NCBI GenBank assembly: GCA_021234155.1
Contig: JAJEKV010000019.1
Span: 21,300,613 to 21,364,612, forward strand
Direction of reading: 5' to 3'
Origin: Isoetes taiwanensis
Lineage: Eukaryota; Streptophyta; Lycopodiopsida; Isoetales; Isoetaceae
Length of the DNA stretch: 64,000 nucleotides
In this document: positions 47,755 to 58,420 of the stretch, piece after piece
How the letters are laid out: each line of letters opens with the position of its first letter
Numbering within the stretch: the stretch's first letter is position 1
Program-made: the position numbers and the translations under genes
Notes under the pieces: generated by a model
Seen by the model: the letters and a program-made list of their open reading frames with translations, nothing else
Database searches by the model: none
Told to the model about the DNA's origin: nothing

Positions 47755-48106
47755 AACTTCAAAACTGCTATTATTCTGTTGAGAATTCAATTTGACTTTT
47801 ATCTACGTCTTACTACGAAAGCTTGGCCCAGATCATAATGCCCTTCATATTCAGCATATTGTCAAGTCTCAGAATTACGAAAATGTTATTGGCCTACTAA
47901 CAAATAAAATACAATGCAGAACATGTCTTAAATCCTCCACATCATTGCCATCAATATACTTCAAAACTGCCACTACTCAGTTGAAAATTCAATTTGACTT
48001 TTATTTATGCTCTACTACAAAAGCTTGGCCCAGATCATGATGCCTCTCATATTCAGCATATTGTCAAGTCTGAGAATTACAAAAATGTTATTGGCCTCTT
48101 CAAAAA
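47755..48106. repeat. Tandem duplication, about 150-bp units, period about 202 bp
   Basis: ACTTCAAAACTGC, AATTCAATTTGACTTTTAT, AAAGCTTGGCCCAGATCAT, TTCAGCATATTGTCAAGTCT and AATGTTATTGGCCT recur in order in both units, with roughly 90% similarity. The 82- and 98-codon frames here (47,792 and 47,994, +) are the same duplicated sequence, not two genes. Confidence 0.75.
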
Positions 48107-48244
48107 AAGGAATGTTATTGGCACACTGTACATGTATGGTCAATCTTTAAACAATAGTGATGAGAATGTTTCACTACCTACTGGCATCTACAGAGTTGAA
48201 AGACCCTTGAAATTCCAATCTTATGAATACAACTTGGTCACACT

Positions 48245-48494
48245 ATCCAAGATCTTGACGATGTTCTTTTACCATCCTCATCAGCTTTGAATTGCTCCAT
48301 GCCCACTGTAAGTAATTTACATGGTCAAGCATATATGGAAGAATATCAGAAATATGGTAGATGAATGCAGAAGGATCTTTAAAACGTTCATCTTCAAGCT
48401 TAAGACTTACAGTAGGCCAGGCTATATGCCAGCAACCATATTCGAAAAAGAAAAAGGCATTCGCAGCTTGGCTACCACCTGAGCAAGGAGCTAC
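48245..48494 (-). other. Exon-like 83-codon open stretch, unrecognised
   Basis: On the minus strand an uninterrupted frame includes FFFFEYGCWHIAWPTVSLK, ERFKDPSAFIYHISDILPY and NSKLMRMVKEHRQD. It has balanced, protein-like composition. No ATG-to-stop gene fits, so it may be an exon or a decayed exon. A second stretch at about 48,560-48,720 (minus) includes FANAGGVIYGRDGTPIS and LEGIVVRCDEVSAVDSM. I do not recognise either. Confidence 0.3.
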
Positions 48495-48719
48495 AATAAG
48501 CAGATGGAATTTTAAACATAAACAAAGGCTGAAAAAAAAAGTAAAAATAGCATAAACTGATCATAGGGGCATGCTGTCAACAGCAGAAACTTCATCACAT
48601 CTGACAACAATTCCTTCAAGGTTAGCAGAGTGATATCGGAGTTCCATCTCTGCCATAAATTACACCTCCAGCATTGGCAAATGCCCTGATGGCTCTAGCT
48701 TGAGTATCCTTAATACACC

Positions 48720-51700
48720 AAAGGACCCATCTGTTTCAGGAGGTCTTTGCAGTCTAAATCATGTTATACGAATTTTAAATACACGAATGAAACAAAGAAC
48801 TAAAATGCATGAATTAGCCAACATACATGCATTCTGCAACATGAGTCTACCTAGACCAGATTTGCCAGCTTGATGCTAAATAAGCTTGAAAAATACCATA
48901 GCAGACATGGATACCAAAATGTTAAAACACTTAGAATGGTAGTAAGCAGCTTACAGAGATGGCCCTCCATCAATGGAACTTGCCTTTAATCTGCGTCATG
49001 TGTTCTTCATGAGCACGGTTAGCCTGCACCAAAGAAAACAAAAATGAAGATCCCATGAACAACGACCTGATGTCTCTGGGCTAATGCCTGTGAGATTACC
49101 AAGTCCTTTGCAACATTCCTCAGCTACTTTTGATGACTTTTGTTTAAAACCCATTGCTGGCATAAACAGGAAAAGCTTTCTTCAAGGATATTTTTTTTCT
49201 CTTAGATGTGCCTATTTGCTTGCAAATGGAGATCTAAAGAAGGTCGTACCTGCATTTGGGGATACTGTTGATTGCAAGAGCTTGGACGAAGGAGAGCTCT
49301 GGCTTGGCTAGCACTATCTACCTCCAGACAGTATGACTTCTAAGCATTCATGTTCAAGCCAAAGAAGCATTTTATCTCGGTGTACTACGGTTTCTCTAAT
49401 CTCGTCCCATGTGTGCTACATTACAAAAACAGAGTAGAAATCAAGCTCCATAGTGCCAACAAACAAATTTAATCTACGCAAAAAACAGGTTCAAACCTGA
49501 AGTTCTCTAAGCATGGAACCGCAGTTGGCCTCTACCGTCTGCGACTGCATCAAAAGGGGTGGCATGGTATTATTTTGCAATATCTCCCCTCTTCAAACTA
49601 AACATACTTCATTTTCGGTTCTATGGTGCTTTTTCTATCTATGCTACTACAAAATTTATATCCTACCATTTTGAGGCTTCAAGATTGTGGTAACCTTCCT
49701 AGATTTTAAGCATCTCCTTTTCGAATCTTGCCATCACTCTGCAAACTTTGGCCTCTGCCACAAAGCATACATGAAATACAGTTTATTGGACCACTTTTTT
49801 TGAATATAAGGATGTACCAACAGACGTCTGCAAATGCCAAAACTTACCTCTGCAAATGATGGATAGTTGCAAGCAGGAGTGTTCTTCCCATAATGATGCT
49901 CTTACTTTCCAGCTGCAAAAGCCCCCAGAAGATGCAAATTTGCATGGAACAAAACGGAAAACAAACTGTATTTATGCCAAAGGCTGCTTTGTTGTTACAT
50001 GTCTAGGATGAAATCAAAATGTTCTAGGCTTTTAAGATCCCCGCATCCAAAATGCAAGCCTCCAAACAAAGAGATTGATGGCACATACCTTGAACTGGCC
50101 ATAAAGATTCCTTTTCATGTCAAAATGCAAGCTACTTATAGATGAATCCGCTGATGCCAAAATGCAAGCTTAGTTGCAGGTGATTCCCCCGACGTCTACC
50201 TTTTTGGGCGGGAGCATTATCGAACACAGCTGCAGCAAAGGCATTCAAAGTAGGCCGGCACCATCCTGCTCCAACCACGGCGAAGATGATCGTCCTAGTC
50301 CTAATCTCCATCCATCCGACCCATTCTCTTAGCTTCGATGGGTAGAAAGATCTGAACTGCCTGATTTAGAGCGAAGTTGAATGACTATGTTCTGAGGCTC
50401 ATACTGACCCTGCTTTTGCCTGCAATCCCCTGCTTTGTTTTGTGCTAAAAGAATTTCAAAGAGCAGAAGCAATTGATGGTAAGGCAAGTAGGTCCGGCAA
50501 TCGCTGCCTTCTCCACTCGCTACCTTCTCCACTCCTCGATCACGGAGAGAACCAATTTTCCCTCTTCCAGGACCGCCGATTTAGGGCTTCAATCTAAGCC
50601 ATCCAATTTTAGGGCGAGACTCAAGACAGACATACATCATAATTTTATAATATAGGATAAAACAGGACTAATGCTTTGCTCTCTATACATTTCCAAATTG
50701 AGCCTGCACCTTTGTTTAAGCTGCAGGCATTCTCTATTTGCAGGTGGAGTGGTCATATGCACTCCCATCAATCGATCCTGTCATGGCTATGGTTTAATCA
50801 ACGTATATGTAGAAAGAGGTAAGGCCTTCACTATGGTGGTGATGCCCTATGCAGAACAAACATAGTATCAAGGATTTTGAAGCGACCAGAATACAACAGC
50901 ACTATAGCATGAATTTGCATTCCAAATCCTGAAGCTGCCATGAGCAGAACCGGTACAAACCACTAACTTATAACCACCAGTGTCAAAACTATTTGCAACA
51001 ACTAAATGCCGTTGACCAAATACTTATGCCTAATGATCTCAAAAATCGGCTTCAGTCCATCCTGCACCATCTCAGTTATGAAAGGCAGTTGAATAAATCG
51101 CCACGGATTTAGAGATCTTTCATAAGGAGCAACCTGAATTTCAAGTAAAACAGAGTAGTTGATTGACAATAAGCTTAAATGGGAGGAAGGATGAAGGAGC
51201 AAGATACCTTGGGGTTATGGAAGATTCTGGAGAAGTTCTAACAGCAGACAGATTAAACCTTGAATCGATGTCTATCCAGGCCATTTTCCTTATTGCCAGC
51301 ACCTCTAGAACAAACTTCTGTAAGTTCTGTTAGATGATTGCAGCTATGGTCATTAACTAAAGTGCCTTACCCTTGGTTCACGAACAAAACTAGACTAACT
51401 AATCACTAACTGCAAAAGGAGAAACAATCCTATTCAAGACCCTATAAGCAGGCCAGGCCAATATGCACAAAACAGATTACCCGCAGATATCGGGCCAGGG
51501 ATGACAAGACCACCAGGAATCAAAAGCAAGAGATGAAGCCATCCAGAATCGGCCATCCAGGCAGAAACAGACCACTAGAAATACCACGGGATTGACCACA
51601 GAAGAATGGGAGCAGAGCTTCTTATATATACCAATGCCGGATCAAGCTATCGCAATACCAATGCCGGATCAAGCTGTGCAGGAGGATGATACTTCATCGG

Positions 51701-51820
51701 CATGCAATGACCAGATTTTTTTAACCAAAAACGTGGCAGCCAAATAGAGAAAAAGATTGCGGCACGGAAAAATTAGCGTGGAACAAAAACAATGGAAAAT
51801 AAGAAACCGCATTATATATG
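48720..51820. other. No recognised gene
   Basis: Short frames only; ACCAATGCCGGATCAAGCT occurs twice at about 51,632-51,675. No element ends were found. Confidence 0.3.
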
Positions 51821-51824
51821 TCTA

Positions 51825-52985
51825 GATAAAACCATAGCTAAGGGTCTTAAATAAATAATGTTGGGAAGTTAGTTCTGCATCGATTTTGTAGCAGTTATTT
51901 GCGCACGCTGCATCGACAAGTGGGTTGCTGTTAAGATTTCGTCACTGAAACTGCTATTCCAATATGGGCAGGTTGTATGGGCAACCTTGGCAGGGGTATG
52001 GTTTAGACACTTGTCTAGGAAATATTTTAAGGAACATTACATGTTGTTGTCATAGCTATTATGTCACAATGCTTGGTGTTTATTTATGTATTTGGATCCT
52101 CCGGAGTCGGACTTCTACGTTCGGTGGCCTAGGTTGCTCCGGCATGAATCATGTTCTATGTTCTTTGTATTTGTGCTATGTGACACCGGGCGTAAGTTCT
52201 CCTGGCCGGGATTGCTACGTCAGTCAACTCTTGTGAACCCCCATGGTAAGAGGTCCTCCAGTGCCAGACGTGGGTTGAGAGGGTATGCGCATACGAGGTT
52301 CACCCCACCACCTCGCTACAGGGCTTGGAATGTAAGCTGGCTGAGCGTTATCCTGCTAACGGGGCCTGTATGTAGGCTGGCTGAGCTACCCATTGTCCCG
52401 GAGTTTGTTCATGATGGTTTGGTACTTTAGTTATGTTCTTTTCTCTGGATGTTCATGATGTTTACTTTGTTGTCATCGTCTAGCATTGCACCATAGGTTA
52501 TTGTGTCTTGAGTTGTTTATGTTCTTGTTATCCAAGATTCTAGAGTGTTTCCATGTATGCAGAGGCAATTATGGGATCCCCACTTAGTCACGAGGACTAA
52601 CCCCTTTGAGTGCATGCAGTGATTGAGCGAGGTGATGCCCGGGCCAGTAGCAGTGATACTGTTTAGGATTGTGGCTGACTTTGGAGTTTTCTAGAAGCTG
52701 AATCTTAGCTTTGGTTTTGAATAAATCTATTATGGATGTATTTCTCTATTCTATTCTATTCTATTCTATTCTATTCTATTCTATTCTATTCTATTCTATT
52801 CTTGAACTATATTACAATAGTTGGATATTAGTTATACATAAGAAGGGAATCATTCTCCATTATATATTGGAAGATTAAATTCTTCACCAACATAGTTGAT
52901 TAAAGTCTTCATAACAATATAGATCTAGCCTTAAGTATAAACAAGATCCCGAGTTGCCAGGAAGGTCAACTCGGCAGGCCTGTTA
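51825..52985 (+). repeat. LTR-like repeat, split copy, right part
   Basis: Matches 33,124-34,198 from ATAAAACCATAGC to the LTR-style end CCTGTTACA. Indels include about 21 bp extra near 52,051, about 17 bp extra near 52,660 and the ATTCT array. No PBS follows the TTACA end here, so this copy behaves like a solo LTR. Confidence 0.75.
52747..52803. repeat. (ATTCT)n microsatellite, about 11 units
   Basis: A run of CTATT/ATTCT pentamers replaces the single TTTCTCTTGAAC junction found in the sister repeat at 34,008, so it expanded inside this copy. Confidence 0.9.
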
Positions 52986-52989
52986 CAAG

Positions 52990-53552
<563 letters not shown>

Positions 53553-53555
53553 AAA

Positions 53556-54572
53556 ATGGGCGCTTCAAAGGGCGCTTCAAAACCCTCGAGTCCATCAGGC
53601 ACTGTTGGGGATGGGTACGAGGCAGCAGGGAAACGTCCAGGGAAGGAGTCAACTGGCCAGGATGGATGTGAGACAGCAGGGAAACGCCCAGGGAAGGATC
53701 CGACAGGCCCCAAGGTGGGTCCAACGACCAGAGCACAGGCCGCTTCCCCTGTTCCCGACCCTATTACTGCCACCGAAACCCCCACAAAACCCTCTGTTTC
53801 AGATCTGAAACTAGAAAGTGCAAACAGGGACAATAAGGGATCGGAGGTTTCAGCACAAGAAATGGTGGAGCTCATGAATGACAGTATGAGAAAAATGCTG
53901 TTGGAGTTTAAGAAAGAGTTCATGAAGGAATTCATGGAGGGCGTGATGCAAGAGATGTTAAGAGACATGAAAAGATCGCTGGCAACAGAGCTCAAACAAG
54001 AACTGGAGAAGATAAGAAATGAAAGTGATATTCAGATACAAAATTTAAGGAATGAGATGGACTTGTTACAGAAAGAGGTCGTTTATAAGCAAAATGTAGA
54101 ACAAGAAGATCTTGGAGATGAGAAGGCAGAAGAGAATGATGGGTCTGCGGCTATTTTGGAATTGAAACAACAATTAACAGGGTTCATGGAAGAGCAGGAA
54201 AGAAGAAACAGGGCTTTGAATCTGAGACTGGTCGGCCTACCAGAGGAAGATAATGAGCAGGTGAAAAACGTGGTAGAAAAATTCTTGTCAGATAAAATGC
54301 AGATTACCTCCTCCGGAGTTGTGGATGCTTTTCGAGTAGGTAAGAAGGCAAATTGGAATCGCCATGTTGTGATAAGATTCCGGGAGAAGGAAGATAGATT
54401 AAATGTATTACGGAAAAGAGCCATTTTGAAGGGCCAGAATGTTTGGATTAATGAAGACCTGACAAAAGAGCAATTCCAAATCAAGAAAGAAGAGCTGAAG
54501 AAGTTTAAAGAGGCAAAGACCCAAAACAAGCAAGTTTTCTGGAGGAGAGGACGGGTTGTCATTAATGAATAG
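53556..54572 (+). CDS. LINE ORF1 protein, coiled coil + RRM-like L1 ORF1p domain
   Basis: 338 residues from the ATG at 53,556, the first after the TC tract, with A at -3 and G at +4. Upstream frame through the tract (poly Ser-Leu) is an artefact. The N terminus is low complexity with a 17-residue tandem repeat (AAGKRPGKESTG / TAGKRPGKDPTG). A long Glu/Lys-rich coiled coil spans about residues 95-215. From about 218 an RRM-like part (ALNLRLVGLPEE ... VVDAFRVGK ... HVVIRFREKEDR) is followed by the C-terminal domain (VWINEDLTKEQFQIKKEEL ... VFWRRGRVVI). This is the Transposase_22/L1 ORF1p architecture, an RNA-binding chaperone that trimerises through the coiled coil. Plant L1 ORF1s usually have a zinc-knuckle type instead, so this one is animal-like in style. 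Confidence 0.88.
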   Translation: MGASKGASKPSSPSGTVGDGYEAAGKRPGKESTGQDGCETAGKRPGKDPTGPKVGPTTRAQAASPVPDPITATETPTKPSVSDLKLESANRDNKGSEVSAQEMVELMNDSMRKMLLEFKKEFMKEFMEGVMQEMLRDMKRSLATELKQELEKIRNESDIQIQNLRNEMDLLQKEVVYKQNVEQEDLGDEKAEENDGSAAILELKQQLTGFMEEQERRNRALNLRLVGLPEEDNEQVKNVVEKFLSDKMQITSSGVVDAFRVGKKANWNRHVVIRFREKEDRLNVLRKRAILKGQNVWINEDLTKEQFQIKKEELKKFKEAKTQNKQVFWRRGRVVINE

Positions 54573-57500
54573 GGAAGCGAGACCATCAGAATTGCTGTTT
54601 GGAACATCAACATGCTCACAGATTCTAAGGTATGTAGTATGTCAAATGTCCTTCAGCAAGTAGATTTGATATGTTTTGTAGAAACATGGGAACATGAGCA
54701 ATATGATACGCCAGTTTTAGTAGGATTTCACAAAATCACATCAGTTTGGAATGAAATAGGAAGCAGTAGCTACAGGGGCAACGGAGGAATAGCTTGTTAT
54801 GCCAGGGAAGAGATTTCTCACATAATTAAAGAGATCAAAACTGATTCCAAACAGTACATATGTGTGGAGATTTTGGGCAAGAAACCTGTTTTTCTAATTG
54901 GCTGCTACTTTGCACCCATTCACAAAAAAGCATATGATAAGGATGATTGTGACAGAATGGATCCGCTTTTTCAACTAGAACAATATGTCTTACAGCTCTC
55001 ACAAAAAGGAGACGTGATAGTGATGGGGGATTTTAACGGAAGGACATCAAATAAACAGGCAGCAATTTTAAGGCAGGATGGGGATCCACAATGGATGGAG
55101 GAATTGGACGAGGATGAAATTAAACTCGCTGGTTGGGCACGATATTCTGAAGATAAGGCATATCAGACACAAATGGGGAAATGCTTGCTTGAAATGTGCA
55201 GTGGGCTTGACCTGAGAATTTTGAATGGAATAGACAGGTTTCCAGGATCGGGCAAATGTACATGCAGAGGGAAAAGCGTAGTAGATTATGTGATTGGGGG
55301 AGAAGACATAATCAAGAGAATAAGCAACTTATGTGTTTGGGATCAGCAACCGGAATCAGACCATGTGCCCATCTCATTTCACTTGTTCATGGATAGGTCC
55401 TCTAAAACCAACCAACAGGATCAGAATAATGGTATCAGAATGGACCCCAAAAGGTCAGATATGTATAAGCAGGCTTGTGAGTCAAGAGTTCATGAATTGG
55501 AAAATCTCAGTGATATATCAGAGATGAACAGGGCTATCCAGGACATTTTAATATGCTCAGCTAAAAAATGTTTTGTTTATGGAAGAAAAGCAAAAGGACT
55601 TCCCTGCAATAGCTGGTTTGATAAAGAATGTAAGGATAAACGTAAACTCTATATGTTGGCTAGTGGAGAAAATAAGAAACATGAAAAGAAAGCTTACTTA
55701 GCGCTTGTCAGGAGAAAGAAAAGGGAGTTCTTGAAAAATAGACAGGATCAGCATGCATTTGATTTAATCAGGGAACCCAAGAAATTTTGGAACAGGTTAA
55801 AGAAGAAGAAATCAGATTATCATGAGATAGGGGCAGTGGAATTATTCCACTATGTGAGGAAATTGTATCAACAAGAGCATGTAGAAGCAGACATACAGAT
55901 GGAGCAACAGACGTTAACACAATTCATCACAGAAGAGGATATTATTGAAGGAATAAATGGGCTCTCTAATGGAAAAGCAGCAGACGCGAACGGCCTTGTG
56001 GCTGAAATGATAAAATGGGCAGGCGATAGGTTTATAGAGCCTATTACACATATGCTGAATGGGGCAATAAGGGACGGGTTTCCAGAATCCTGGCAGTTGA
56101 ATCGAGTTATTCCAATACTCAAAGGAGGAGATAAGACAGATATTAATAATTATAGAACTATTCTAGTTGGTAGCATTTTTTCCAAATTATTTGCCTCCAT
56201 TCTAGAATCCAAAATCAATGACTGGACAGAGAAAAAGGATCTGCGTGCTAAAGGACAGGCTGGTTTCAGAGTAAATAGATCCACAATTGACCATCTGGTG
56301 ACACTCAGAGTAACTATGGATGCAGTCAAAGGCAAGAAAAGTCCTTTGTACTTGTTATTCGTTGATTTCAGTAAAGCTTTTGACCTAGTACCTAGAGAGA
56401 AGTTGTGGGAACAAATGCGCCAGCTTAATATCCCAGTTGAATATCGAGATGCAACGAAGAGAATTTATGAGAAAGTAATTGTGGAACTATCCTTTCCTCT
56501 CAACAGAGAATGTGGAGATCAAGCTGTGAGCAATGTGGGAGTTAAACAAGGTTGTCCCTTATCTCCCACATTATTTGGTCTTTTCATAGATGGGCTGGAG
56601 AGATGGGTCATGGATCATGGGGGCACGGGAGTAAGTATGGCTGGATACGTTCTCGCACTCCTCCTATATGCAGATGATGTTGTTCTTCTCTCGAAAGAGA
56701 AAGCAGGACTCCAGAGACACCTAAAGGTACTAGAAGATTTCTGTGATTCAACAGGTATGAAGGTGAATCTGGCAAAAACCAGGGTTATGACAGTGGGATC
56801 CCGGAAAACTAATGATTTTTTCTACAAAGGAGAGCTGATAACATCCACAGATAGTTACAAGTATCTTGGACTTGTGATAGACAAGAATTTCAGATGGAAC
56901 AGGTGTATAGAGCAAAGAACAAATGGAGGTTTGAAAGCATTGTATGCTCTGCAGCGCAACTGCGGGAAAGCATTTGTACAGAACATGCATATGAAGAAAA
57001 TGCTGTATAAAGTTTTGGTCCAGTCGGTGGTCCTCTATGGTTGCGAAGTATGGGGTCCGGGGCTGCCAAATTGTCTATGGGATCAAATAGAGAAAATTCA
57101 GAAACGGTTTTTGTGTACAGACCTAGGAGTGAAGACCCAGACTCCTTATCAAATGATGTTAGCCGAATGTGGAATGATTCCTTTAGAAGGTGAAGCGCTT
57201 ATTCAGACCCTCATCTACTTACATAAGACACAGGGATTGGATGAAGACAGGTTGCCCCGCCTGGCTATTGTTGAGAGCAGAGAAAAAGGTTGGTATAAGA
57301 ATATAGCAGAATGGCTAGCGAAATGGGACATGAAACTAGAGGAATGCCCGCAAAAAGACATCAGAGCATGGGTGATAAAGGGATTTCAGATGTCTAGTTG
57401 GAAGAATCCGAGAACGAAAATGGCAGAATATCAAAAATCTATGAATCCAACGCTTCAGGAAGCTAAATATGTGGGTAGTGATATCACATTGGCGAAACGC

Positions 57501-57887
57501 AGGGCACTAGCACGCATGAGATTGAGCTCCCATCGATTACATATCGAAGAGGGTAGGTGGAAGAAGATTCCAAGAGAGCAGCGCACATGTAAAGTTTGTG
57601 GACAGGATGAGGTAGAAGATGAGTCACACGCCCTCCTGCGATGCCCAGGGTATGAGGGACTGCGTAGGAGATACAGAATTGAAGAGGTGGGCACTCTGGA
57701 CACTTTGTTTCAGATGCCACCCTCGACCATTGGTAATTTTATTTTAGATATGCTGGAGGTTAGAAGGATTCATATAACTAGCATAGATTTGCTATTGCAA
57801 TGTAATGAGCATGGGAGTGAGCTAGGAGAGTGGAGTGATTGTGCTTCTGACTGTGGAGGCACATCAGAGAATTGGACTGATATGTAA
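54573..57887 (+). CDS. LINE ORF2: APE endonuclease, reverse transcriptase, CCHC zinc finger
   Basis: The first ATG is at 54,612, but the endonuclease's opening strand (IRIAVWNIN, with its catalytic Asn) lies before it, right after the ORF1 TAG. The true product must therefore begin upstream or by readthrough. Numbering from 54,612: E24 in VETW, GDFNGR at 139-144 and SDH at 249-251 complete the APE endonuclease. RT motifs are FRVNRSTIDHL, VDFSKAFD (D585), KQGCPLSPTLF and YADD at 686-689, so the catalytic aspartates are intact. A C-terminal finger C993-X2-C996-X9-H1006-X4-C1011 follows. The enzyme would nick the target and copy the element RNA by target-primed reverse transcription. There is no internal stop or frameshift. 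Confidence 0.92.
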   Translation, partial: GSETIRIAVWNINMLTDSKVCSMSNVLQQVDLICFVETWEHEQYDTPVLVGFHKITSVWNEIGSSSYRGNGGIACYAREEISHIIKEIKTDSKQYICVEILGKKPVFLIGCYFAPIHKKAYDKDDCDRMDPLFQLEQYVLQLSQKGDVIVMGDFNGRTSNKQAAILRQDGDPQWMEELDEDEIKLAGWARYSEDKAYQTQMGKCLLEMCSGLDLRILNGIDRFPGSGKCTCRGKSVVDYVIGGEDIIKRISNLCVWDQQPESDHVPISFHLFMDRSSKTNQQDQNNGIRMDPKRSDMYKQACESRVHELENLSDISEMNRAIQDILICSAKKCFVYGRKAKGLPCNSWFDKECKDKRKLYMLASGENKKHEKKAYLALVRRKKREFLKNRQDQHAFDLIREPKKFWNRLKKKKSDYHEIGAVELFHYVRKLYQQEHVEADIQMEQQTLTQFITEEDIIEGINGLSNGKAADANGLVAEMIKWAGDRFIEPITHMLNGAIRDGFPESWQLNRVIPILKGGDKTDINNYRTILVGSIFSKLFASILESKINDWTEKKDLRAKGQAGFRVNRSTIDHLVTLRVTMDAVKGKKSPLYLLFVDFSKAFDLVPREKLWEQMRQLNIPVEYRDATKRIYEKVIVELSFPLNRECGDQAVSNVGVKQGCPLSPTLFGLFIDGLERWVMDHGGTGVSMAGYVLALLLYADDVVLLSKEKAGLQRHLKVLEDFCDSTGMKVNLAKTRVMTVGSRKTNDFFYKGELITSTDSYKYLGLVIDKNFRWNRCIEQRTNGGLKALYALQRNCGKAFVQNMHMKKMLYKVLVQSVVLYGCEVWGPGLPNCLWDQIEKIQKRFLCTDLGVKTQTPYQMMLAECGMIPLEGEALIQTLIYLHKTQGLDEDRLPRLAIVESREKGWYKNIAEWLAKWDMKLEECPQKDIRAWVIKGFQMSSWKNPRTKMAEYQKSMNPTLQEAKYVGSDITLAKRRALARMRLSSHRLHIEEGRWKKIPREQRTCKVCGQDEVEDESHALLRCPGYEGLRRRYRIEEVGTLDTLFQMPPSTIGNFILDMLEVRRIHITSIDLLLQCNEHGSELGEWSDCASDCGGTSENWTDM

Positions 57888-57903
57888 AGTTCTTCTTTTA
57901 GAA

Positions 57904-57934
57904 CGTCTGATAGACCTGATGGTCTCAGTAGACG
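57904..57934 (+). promoter_or_regulatory. LINE 3' UTR two-tier stem-loop, copy 1
   Basis: CGTCT-GAT-AGACC-TGAT-GGTCT-CAGT-AGACG folds as two stacked 5-bp stems with a TGAT loop. The same architecture is in LINE copy 2 (63,628-63,657). In stringent LINEs the RT recognises such a 3' hairpin, so that role here is inference. Confidence 0.7.
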
Positions 57935-57961
57935 TAATAATAAAACATTTCATTTCATTTC

Positions 57962-58084
<123 letters not shown>

Positions 58085-58420
58085 GTCGGCCACATGCTGG
58101 TAAAAAATCCATCTCTCGTCACATCACGGTTCCTCCCGAAAATGTATGCATTATTTTTTTGGGAGGAGAGGAGAGATGGTTGTCTCTCGAGGCTTAACAG
58201 CCTCTGTTATTGGCAGAATTTTTGCTGTTTGCGGGATTTTTCGATCGTGCATCAATTCCGGCCCGGCGAGAAAAATGTGGGATAATTCGATCGTAGCGTT
58301 CAATTCGGGCGCCAAATTGTGGGATATTCAAGCTTGTTTTTTCTTGGTTCGTTGAGGGCTATGTGGGATAATTCATTTCTAGTTTTCCCTCCCCATTCTT
58401 TCGATTCCGGCCACTAAACC

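Larger units (their letters stand above)
43465..51824. other. 8.4-kb segment interrupting the split LTR-like repeat
   Basis: Compared with the uninterrupted copy at 33,124, this segment is extra. Its left edge reads ACTACAAGAAATTT, resembling the CACTA terminus CACTACAAGAAA, followed by a perfect GC-rich hairpin (43,477-43,498) of the kind CACTA elements carry. The right edge (TATATATGTCTAGA) does not show the expected TTTCTTGTAGTG. Inside I recognise no transposase. The contents are short frames, local duplications and exon-like scraps. The ends and superfamily are unresolved. Confidence 0.5.
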
